Of a stretch of 64,000 nucleotides of DNA, positions 57,101-64,000 are shown one piece after another (position 1 is the first letter of the stretch; every line of letters begins with the position of its first letter). Source of the DNA: Marisa cornuarietis (taxonomy: Eukaryota; Mollusca; Gastropoda; Architaenioglossa; Ampullariidae). Below the pieces are notes generated by a model. That model was given only the letters and a program-made list of their open reading frames with translations, was not told the DNA's origin and did not search any database. Location of the stretch: assembly GCA_004794655.1 (NCBI GenBank), contig SMMW01000052.1, forward strand, positions 51,156 through 115,155, given 5' to 3'. The position numbers and the translations under genes were made by a program.

Positions 57101-60100
57101 AATAAGGTCACTATGACACGTCACAAATGTCAGTTTCAGTGTTAAGCTCAATATTTTTGTCCTGTAAATTCATCTTAAGTCATTTATCCATTACAACATT
57201 TGACATGACTGATGATTTATTCTTCCCACATTTCTTAGTATCCTCAATATTCCTAACTTCCTTCTGCTACACTCTCTGCATGCATATATAGTCAGTACTC
57301 TGGTTCCCCACGAAGAAGTGATGCACGATTCCTAACTCATCCAAGCAGGTGCAGAAAAGACTCCACAAAAATGTCGACTTCAAAATATAGTAAAAAAAGC
57401 AGTGTTATCATTTAATAATCTGAAGCTTTCAATCAGACCCACACACAAATAAAATTTCTTTTCTAAAGGTTGTTCTTAACTGGAGAAATGTGGATGAATC
57501 TTTGACCATATTTGTCCACTTAAGAAATTGACCTGTTAGGTGAATATTATTCACTCACTGTGTTCAAAAATTCCTCAAGACTGTTTTCTCTTGAGCCAGG
57601 ATCTGGATCTTGAACTTTTCTCTCTTCAAAAGATGGACTGGCATCTGCATGTGTTTGCCTTGTTTCAGCCTGATGGGCCTCCAAACAAAGAGACCGGTTG
57701 ATGTTGTCGGCCAGTCTCTCCACAAGCTGTGGATTATTGATAATCCTGTCCAGGGCATACTGGAAGAGAAGACAACCACATATTAGGAATAAAAATAATA
57801 TCAAACAATAAAAAACCTCAGTAATAATAATTTTTAATGATTCTAGCTAGAAGCTGTTCACCATACATAATCACACACACAAATGTGCACTCGCACAAGG
57901 GAATCAATTTGTTAAATATTTTTAGAGAAGATGGAAAGTTCCTTGTGTCTGTGCAGGCCATAAATGCACTGTAGGGGAATTCTAAACTGCGGGTCCAAAT
58001 ACTGCAAAAGAGCACTTGCCAAAGCACCCATGATGGTGAATAAGCATAAATAGGTAGTCAGGAAAACTACCCCAGTGCACACACTGAAAACAAATTGAGG
58101 CCATTTTGTAGTCACCAGTCCAGTGTCCTGAGCAGCTTTGCAGAGGAAGCATGATGTAATCACCAGGATGATTGAATGAATGTCAACTTGTTCCATGATC
58201 AAAAAGGTCAAAATCATTTTTTTTTTTGGGGGGGGGGGCTCAGTGAGTTATAGAACCTAGATTTTGTACTTTCATCTTTCTTGGTCCCAGGTCTAATACT
58301 TAGTCTACAGGTTGGTTGGTTGGTTGTGTTTAAAGCTGTGCCAGCAACTAAGGCTATATCAAGACGAGAAAAAGTAATCTTTCTTTAAAATGTTTAGGGA
58401 CAAAAACCCACAAGTGATATAACCATAACATCTTTAAAAATAAAAACCAAACCACGAAGCAAGAATAACATAAAACAAAGGGTAACATGTAAAAGGAGTG
58501 TTTTGGCCCAAAAGGCCACCGACAAACCAAAACCTATCAAGGCATAAAAAACTTTAAACATTATGGTAAAGCCCTATCCTCCTGAAAAAAAGTAAAAATA
58601 GCTGCCGATGGGACGGAGCTAAACTACCCATCTTTCTCTGCAGAATCGCTATATTTTCTATGTTCTGTTGGTGTCTTTTTGTTTTCCATCTTTGTTTTCT
58701 GTTTGTCGTTAGTATTGTCATTTATTCTTACGCCCCTCGTGTTCTATCCATGTAGTCCATGTCTCTTCCTTGTTTTAAGCGCTAAGAGCATGTCTCTATG
58801 AGTGTGAATATGTGCTATAAAAATCTTCATTTATTATTATTAAACTGCTGACTTTGAATTTACTCCCATCATGCCCTTTGCATTTGGAAAACCTTTTCCA
58901 CTTTTATACTGTGAACTGTGTACTTTGCTTAGTGCTAGCTCACCCAGTTCCCTTCATGATTGTGATCATGTGCTATATAAATCACATTATTATTATTAGT
59001 TCCCCTTTCCATGTGATATTGTGATGCAAATGTTACTATATTTAGCAACCACTCGTCAACCATAATCAGCTTGCTGTGCTATTTTTAAACAAAATATTCA
59101 AATAGACAAATTCACTTTTGGAAACATTAATCTCTAAAGGAATGCTGGTATTTCATGCTGATAAAGTAAAAACCTCTTTATTAAGACCTTCCCAATTATG
59201 ACTCTTTCTTAGTTAAGACCCCCAAAATTTTCACGGCGGTATTTTATTAAATAAATGGCATCTCTATTATGACTACCTCCCCAACTCAGTTAACAACCAA
59301 CAGCTTATGCTCGATTATGACTTTTTGCAAAATATGTTGAAAACAAATTAAGTACATTTTAAAATACACTGCTTCTGGCAGGCTGCTTACCCTACATTTC
59401 AATTTTCTGTAGAAATCGCGTAAAATAAGTTTCTCCCCCCCCCCACACACACAACTCCCCTAATCATTGTTGTCTCTTTATCAACGCACATCAGGGAATT
59501 ATGCTTCATTAACAATCTTTTGAAGAAGTCACGTGTCTTTAAACATAAAATTGTGACTGACTGTTTGTGCTTCACTGTAACATTTTGAAGAAATCATGTT
59601 CAAAAATTCAAAAATATAAATAGTGCATTTTAAGAGAGCACCTTTGTCTCCCATGGTACATATGTGCTGATTGATTCTGCTTAGCTTACCTGGAGTTAGT
59701 TCACCTATTAATCTTCAGTACAGCCTAACAATGGCAGAATATGCATGATCAAGTGAAAGTGAAAACGATAAAAAAGCATTATGATATGGTTTTTAAGAGC
59801 ATTATTTCAACCTAAATAAATGAACCTGAATTTATAGGTGATAGATGTCATGTTTTGCAAAATGAAAGCAGACTGGTTGATCTCCCTACAACCCCTCTAA
59901 GTTACTACCCGATTTTGGTGGATTTTAGCAAGTCTTAATGCAGATGTTTCTCTTAATACGGAGGTTTCACAGTATGACAAGTTTAAGCTATCAGCCTCCC
60001 TTCAACCATTATTTGGTTGGCAATTTTCTAGGCACTTCACGAATGCTTGCACTACCTGAGAAATTATAAGCATCAAAAACTCATAAAATGAAGTTAATAT

Positions 60101-60331
60101 GTTACACAACATTTTATCAGATTCCACTCAAGCTCACACACACACACAACACAGCATGATAACAGATGTCACAGCGAATGAAATAAGTATTTGTCACGAA
60201 AAAGATATGTATATAACTTAACAAAATGACAACTCACAGGCTCTGCATGATCCTGATGGGCTCCTGTAACAGCACCTCCTTGACCCTCATTCACATGGGG
60301 TACAGATTCTCTCCTTTTTTTGGGTGGCTTT
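48020..60331 (-). CDS. NPAT: NPAT-like histone gene transcription co-activator, 5' partial
   Basis: NPAT (p220) is a nuclear cyclin E/CDK2 substrate. It sits in histone locus bodies and drives replication-dependent histone transcription at S-phase entry. Exons read on the - strand: 60331-60238, 57759-57559, 56960-56864, 55605-51868, 50818-48911, 48639-48251 and 48100-48020, all GT-AG with matching phases and about 2168 codons. Family marks are LVERLADNINRSL, the module SLEEFLNT...MPEEAVNDIIRVTRSDP and IFQSLFELF, a late MVQAAHTLASIA helix, and the terminal MDVDKFLSEIV (human ends MDVDKFLLSL). The LisH N-terminus is upstream and not found. The protein exceeds human NPAT (about 1427 aa) because two giant exons encode low-complexity Ser/Gln-rich sequence. 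Confidence 0.92.
48251..48639 (-). CDS. NPAT: NPAT penultimate exon
   Basis: Acceptor TTTACAACAG, donor GTACGT; 389 bp, enters in phase 1, leaves in phase 0. Contains QAKTAAEISAILRSAAPQQA and MVQAAHTLASIAVV, matching the conserved VNMAAHTLMILS-type segment of vertebrate NPAT. Confidence 0.88.
48911..50818 (-). CDS. NPAT: NPAT exon, 1908 bp
   Basis: Acceptor TTTGTTTCAG, donor GTGAGC, phase 1 at both ends. Encodes a Ser/Thr/Pro/Gln-rich, largely disordered region with TLPDLNFTH (about 50300), a three-unit decapeptide repeat (ANxRPVEAMG-type, about 49545-49640) and a glutamine run (about 49190-49225). VRLH-like shadows on the opposite strand are not genes. Confidence 0.9.
49545..49640 (-). repeat. 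30-bp in-frame tandem repeat in NPAT
   Basis: Three imperfect 30-bp units encode ANSKPVQAMG, ANNRPVEAMG and ANSRPVEAMG. Confidence 0.85.
51252..51292 (+). mobile_element. SINE family A core fragment in NPAT intron
   Basis: TTTACAGGGCTGGCTGCC followed by TTGCCGTGATATTGCCTTA matches the SINE body at 18617-18655. It lies in the intron 50819-51867; the rest of that intron shows nothing recognisable. Confidence 0.65.
51868..55605 (-). CDS. NPAT: NPAT exon, 3738 bp
   Basis: Acceptor TTTGTTTCAG, donor A|GTAAGTGA, starts after one base of a split Ala codon and ends in phase 1. Ser-rich and acidic overall. A basic cluster at about 53240-53480 has many S/T-P sites (HKSRTPLSKAPGESNSPLK, then TTPSKR, KTSPLRK), candidate CDK targets. 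Lys/Arg-rich stretches at about 52580-52700 (KPKKIINAKSCKRAK, SRQKRKAISCKK) look like nuclear localisation signals. KPDLN and IPDLNEE lie at about 55215 and 54060. The final part reads GPFRRVRPITLSLKAQ. Confidence 0.92.
56103..56735 (+). mobile_element. 5'-truncated CR1/L2-group LINE in NPAT intron
   Basis: Matches the 3' end of the long copy at 61-64 kb. Protein words KRYHITPLLCFLHWLPIRSR and QYKLSVLCFNFFAGSCP are followed by a frameshift, a pyrimidine-rich 3' UTR, TTTTAAGCGCTAAGATCATG, GCGCTATAAAAATCTTC and a (TTA)n tail. The insertion is antisense to NPAT. Confidence 0.88.
56864..56960 (-). CDS. NPAT: NPAT exon, 97 bp
   Basis: Acceptor TTTCTACAG, donor GTAAAC. Encodes KNMPEEAVNDIIRVTRSDP then IFQSLFELFNT, aligning with the vertebrate MSEEAIQDILEQTESDPAF segment. 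Ends in phase 1, compatible with the giant exon. Confidence 0.93.
57559..57759 (-). CDS. NPAT: NPAT exon, 201 bp
   Basis: Acceptor CTCTTCCAG, donor GTGAGTG; exactly 67 codons in phase 0. YALDRIINNPQLVERLADNI begins it and SLEEFLNT ends it, as in the vertebrate 'LAENINKFL ... IDEFLG' region. Confidence 0.93.
57912..58217 (-). CDS. hydrophobic open frame inside an NPAT intron, unrecognised
   Basis: A 101-residue frame with two likely membrane spans (around SIILVITSCFLCKA and FVFSVCTGVVFLTTYLCLF), separated by a polar loop with TTKWPQ, and a C-terminus LHRHKELSIFSKN. It is on the same strand as NPAT but has no convincing acceptor or donor. It could be a decayed membrane-protein retrocopy, with a vague MARVEL-like feel, or chance. 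Confidence 0.2.
   Translation of the reverse strand: MILTFLIMEQVDIHSIILVITSCFLCKAAQDTGLVTTKWPQFVFSVCTGVVFLTTYLCLFTIMGALASALLQYLDPQFRIPLQCIYGLHRHKELSIFSKNI
58320..58365 (-). mobile_element. SINE family A, 3' fragment
   Basis: GCCAGCAACTAAGGCTATAT on the + strand is the reverse complement of the SINE body. Adjacent sequence is not recognisable. Confidence 0.55.
58621..58845 (+). mobile_element. LINE 3' UTR-only copy in NPAT intron
   Basis: Aligns with 56495-56735 from CCCATCTTTCTCTGCAGAAT to the GCTATAAAAATCTTCATT end and TTATTATTATTA tail. Only the last 225 bp are present. Confidence 0.85.
58850..59000 (+). mobile_element. another LINE-like 3' tail
   Basis: GATCATGTGCTATATAAATC then ACATTATTATTATTAG has the same style of terminal signature but unrelated upstream bases. 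Confidence 0.4.
59001..60237. other. remainder of a large NPAT intron
   Basis: AT-rich. No exon, SINE or LINE recognised apart from C- and AC-rich tracts at 59435-59455 and 60135-60150. Confidence 0.4.
60238..60331 (-). CDS. NPAT: NPAT exon, 94 bp (most upstream found)
   Basis: Acceptor TTTTTGTCAG, donor GTGAGTT. After one base of a split codon it reads KPPKKRRESVPHVNEGQGGA and ends HAEP in phase 0, joining the next exon. KPPKKRR is a probable nuclear localisation signal. Its place corresponds to the basic region after the LisH domain in vertebrates. Earlier exons were not found. Confidence 0.75.
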
Positions 60332-60554
60332 CTGACAAAAAATAAAAAATAGGCTTGTTATCAGATCAAAGTAAAAAAAAATCCTTCTTAAACATTAAAT
60401 TATTTTAAGCATATAAAGCTCTGATTTCTTGCAAGTAAAAAAAATAAAATAAATTAAAAATAGCTTTTTTTTAAAAGCTTGCATTGTGTGGACAGTTTAA
60501 CAAACAAAACTTAATAAAGATTCTACGAAAACCTTCAAATGATTATTTCATTCG

Positions 60555-60720
60555 TTGTTTTTAAATGATGTCAGCATCTAAGGCAATATCACAGCAGTGT
60601 CCAGTTCTGTAAACAGATGCCACGTCGAAACAAATAGGATACCAAGAGCGACCACTTAGGTGGGTAAGTGAAGCCACACTGACCCATATATGACCATGGC
60701 CATCGCCCCCCCTGGTACCG
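60555..60720 (-). mobile_element. SINE family A, diverged copy
   Basis: On the - strand GTGGCATCTGTTTACAGAAC and GATATTGCCTTAGATGCTGA follow the family body order. The tRNA-like head is too diverged to delimit. Confidence 0.6.
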
Positions 60721-60975
60721 ACTATCAGTGTTCACGCAAGGATGCCTGGTGGTACATGGTGTGGTGCGCCCAGTTGTCAAAACTCTTAGTAGCTTTAACA
60801 AGTCGCATGTATTGTTGGTTTTGCCACATAAGCTGCTGCTTAGCAGTTTCACTAGCCTTGTGTTGTCATTTCCATAGATTTAAGAAGTGGGTGCAGAAAT
60901 GTCAGCTGATCTGGTGTGCAGTTCCAACCATCTTTGATGTATCAAATCCGAAATACATAGATTTTTTCAGGATGA

Positions 60976-63900
60976 ATAGCAAGAATTGTATCCGAATGGC
61001 TTCACGCCTCAGAAAAACACCTAAAGTTACCAGTTACCAGACATGATCACCTGAAATCAGTCGCCCAAGTTTCCCGCACACGACAACTGAACACTCGCCT
61101 CCATGTTGGGCTTTTCAACGCTCAGTCGGTATCGTCCGCACAACAGTCACTGAAGCGAGTTGAAATTGTAGAATTTGTGACAGACCGCCACCTTGATATT
61201 TTCATCATCACCGTGACGTGGCTTAAACAGCATGGCGACGAGAGCGTGTGTGTCGATCTTACTCCAGTGGGCTACTGCCTGAAATCTTTCCCCCGCCCTA
61301 CACGTGGTGGTGGTATTGCTATAATCTACAGATCATCACTTGCCAAGTATCTGTCTTTTACTACTGCAGTGTCGTTCCCTCACACGTCTTTTGAATTTGT
61401 ACAAGTCTCCTCTTCGGCTCCTCATTGCTCGATGCACCTGCTCTGCATCTACAGACCTCCTCCTAGCGCCAGGAACAAACTTACAGCCTCTACATTTTTC
61501 TCGGAATTCCATGATCTCTTGGATTATAGCAATACACTAATTGGACCCGCAATTCTCCTCGGAGATGTTAATGTACACTTCGACAACAGTTCTCACCCTG
61601 ACACTGTCAAAATGTCTGAAATGTTGCACACCTTTCGTCTCGTACAGTCCGTGTCGCAGCCAACTCACAAAAGAGATCACATCTTGGACTGGGTCATACA
61701 TCGACCTGATGACCACTTAGTCCAGTCAGTTGATGTTTCCCACGATCTCTCATCTGACCACTACTGTGTACTGATCGAACTTGATCGCAAATGCCCATCA
61801 TCGGCGCCAGTTTTTAGATCCACTCGCTCATTACGAAATGTTGATAGACTGGCATTCAAAGCACAGCTGCAGATGGCGCTCCTCCAACCACCCTCTGCCG
61901 AGCAACTTGACTGTGTTTTGCGTAGAGTAGTTGATGACCATGCCCCAGTGTCTCGACGTCTGATGCGCCAGTCTAAATGTGCTCCTTGGTATTCACAGAT
62001 CCGCGTCGAACTCCGTGACCTGAAGCGCACGCGCCGGCGAGCTGAACGTGTTTGGCGGAAGACTGGACTCGTCATCCACAAAGAAATGTATAATGCCGCA
62101 AAGCGAAGCGTTGCAAAATGCATTTATGAGGCTAAAGCATCATATCTTCAGGGCCAAATAATTAAATCCCTCCCAGGATGCTCCATGACCAAGTTCCTAC
62201 CAGTCTCTGAGACCGATATGAAAGTGGTTATTCTAAAAGCTAAACCAACAACTTGCGAGTTAGATCCGATGCCCACAAGCCTTCTGCTCGAGTGCCTAGA
62301 TACTCTACTTCCTGCCATCACTAATATTGTAAATGTCAGCCTGTCGTCAGGTGTTTTCCCATCTCTGTTCAAGAATGCGGTGGTGAGGCCACTTCTAAAG
62401 AAATCCACGCTTGATGTCAATGTGCTAAACAACTACCGCCCAGTCTCCAACTTGTCTTTTCTCTCTAAGATCATAGAGAAAATAGTTTTGACACAGCTCT
62501 CGGCCTATTTACAAGACCACCATCTTCTTCCACAAGCTCAGTCGGCATATAGACCTTTCCACAGCACTGAGACCACTCTTATTAAAGTAACAACAGATAT
62601 ATTATCTGCTCTTGACAGTGGTGATGTCTCTCCATTAACCCTACTGGACCTGTCTGCTGCATTTGACACTATAGACCACTCTCTGCTTCTTCACAGACTC
62701 CACACCCTCTACAGGATTTCTGGACCTGCCCTCTCATGGTTCAACTCCTATCTCACTGATAGGACCCAGACTGTGTTAGTTGATGGTCAGACATCTCGCC
62801 CTGCTTCACTTTTCTGTGGCGTTCCCCAAGGCTCAGTACTTGGCCCAGTCCTGTTCATCCTGTATACTAAACCACTTTCATCTTGCATCCGGTCTCACCA
62901 GGTGTGTCATCAGTCCTATGCAGATGACACGCAGCTTTACTGTTCTATTCCACTGGCTGAGTCTCACTCTGCTATTAGCTCTCTAGAAGCTTGTATTAGT
63001 GATGTCAAGGGCTGGATGGTGAAAAACAAGCTTAAACTAAATGATGATAAAACGGAAGCCCTCGTGCCATAGAAGAAGACATCAACCTTCACTAGTCAGT
63101 CTGCCCAATCACATCAAGGTGGGCGACAGCAACATCACCTTCACGTCATCCGTAAGGAATCTGGGATTTATTGTCACCGCAGACATGACCCTTGATAAAC
63201 ATGTTACAGCTGTCTGTCAGTCTGCCTACTATGAGCTCCGTAAGATCAGTGCCATCCGTCACTTTCTCTCTACACGTGCCACCAACACTCTTGTCTGTGC
63301 GTTTGTTCTTTCCCGACTTGACTACTGCAACTCCTTGCTGGCAGGCTGCCCCTCATCCCTCATTCAGAAACTCCAGAGAGTACAGAACTCCGCTGCACGT
63401 CTGGTACTTAGAGCAAGGAAACGGGACCATGTCACTCCTCTCCTTCGTTTCCTACATTGGCTACCCGTTCGTTCTCGCATCCAGTACAAACTGTCTGTGC
63501 TGTGTTTTAATTTCTTTGCAGGCTCCTGTCCTGACTATTTCTCTGAACTTCTCATCCCTTACTCTCCGGCCAGACAACTCCGCTCTTCCTCTGACAACCG
63601 TACTCTGACTGTTCCTGTCACCAGAACAACAACATATGGTCACAGGACTTTTGGCTACTGTGCTGCAAAACAATAGAACTCTCTTCCTTTCCATATCCGC
63701 CACCTTCCTACAATTGAATCCTTCAAATCTGCACTGAAAACGCACCTCTTCCTTGAGCATTACTCCTAACACAGTCCACACAATGCTAGTCCTTACCCCC
63801 CCTTCCCTCTTGCTACTTTACCCATCACTATTTTTCTCTGTTCCTGTTACTTGATGCCTTTTTTTATCTGTTTTTGTCAGTACTGTCGTTTTCTTTCGTC

Positions 63901-64000
63901 CCCTGTGTTCTGTATCTACTTAGTCCACGTCTCTTCCCCGTTTTAAGCGCTAAGAGCATACTCTCTACGAGTGTGAATATGCCCTATACAAATCTTCACT
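60976..64000 (+). mobile_element. CR1/L2-group LINE, long copy running off the window end
   Basis: The open frame starts after a stop at about 60973 and continues through the endonuclease and RT. The 3' UTR with TTTTAAGCGCTAAGAGCATA and GTGTGAATATGCCCTATACA reaches the last base, so only the terminal tail is missing. This is the parent-like form of the truncated copies at 45, 56 and 58 kb. It lies antisense to NPAT, probably in an upstream intron. Confidence 0.88.
61036..63676 (+). pseudogene. LINE endonuclease-reverse transcriptase, disabled
   Basis: Endonuclease: LHVGLFNAQSV, IITVTWLKQHGDE, CIYRPPP, ILLGDVNVHFD, THKRDHILDWVI, LSSDHY. RT: NNYRPVSNLSFLSKIIEKIV, LLDLSAAFDTIDH, GVPQGSVLGPVLF, YADDTQLY. 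Several defects are visible. The catalytic Glu of the usual T-E-T-W is Val. About 80-90 residues between the endonuclease and RT (around 62150-62210) are missing compared with the 38-40 kb element. A frameshift near 63065 moves the C-terminal part to another frame (RLDYCNSLLAG, LQRVQNSAARLVLRARK). A TAG at about 63674 replaces the usual W of the KxWNSLP block. No ATG precedes the endonuclease in frame, so no start can be chosen. Confidence 0.85.

Noticed and set aside
60690..61046. 118-codon frame preceding the long LINE as a LINE ORF1 or host exon
   Set aside because: It overlaps a SINE relic, is in a different frame from the LINE ORF, and shows no RNA-binding or zinc-finger motif.

Overview
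This is eukaryotic, almost certainly animal, DNA. Two intron-containing protein-coding genes with clear animal homologues lie in the right-hand half, among many retroelement relics, tRNA-derived SINEs, microsatellites and minisatellites. The types of LINE, SINE and SWIM/YqaJ-like sequence suggest a lophotrochozoan, most likely a mollusc and perhaps a gastropod. That placement is inference from pattern memory, not a computed result.

Left part (1-35.5 kb): I find no secure host gene. It holds a 100-bp-period duplication (47-230), a SINE with perfect target-site duplications (6121-6308), a decayed SWIM/YqaJ-type gene (10190-10640 and 14190-14740) split by a young LTR retroelement with identical 293-bp LTRs (11143-14146), a 1.4-kb array of 27-bp repeats (15600-16975), a 25-bp array carrying CGTCA sites (17050-17397), a second copy of the same SINE with perfect duplications (18520-18690), and broken LINE pieces (18970-19410, 20560-20765, 20936-22560, 27495-27815, 32690-33430, 33498-34145, 34140-35270).

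Right part (35.5-64 kb): a six-exon MFSD9-like transporter gene on the + strand (35595-42803, 433 codons) is read completely from start to stop with consistent splice phases. Its fourth intron contains a nearly complete antisense CR1/L2-group LINE (37456 to about 40630), and its second intron holds a short copy of the same LINE's 3' end. Facing it tail-to-tail on the - strand is the NPAT gene (48020-60331, continuing beyond the part I can read). NPAT is the cyclin E/CDK2-regulated co-activator of histone gene transcription. Seven of its exons, including two very large ones (3738 and 1908 bp), connect in frame and end at the conserved C-terminal MDVDKFL motif. NPAT introns and upstream DNA are invaded by + strand copies of another CR1/L2-group LINE (56103-56735, 58621-58845 and a long copy at 60976-64000).

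The two host genes have no known joint pathway; their convergent arrangement is simply what the sequence shows. I did not find a convincing new defence, toxin or CRISPR-like system. The most unusual items are the gag-only LTR element nested in a SWIM/YqaJ relic, the 27-bp array that stays open in several reading frames, and the CGTCA-rich array.
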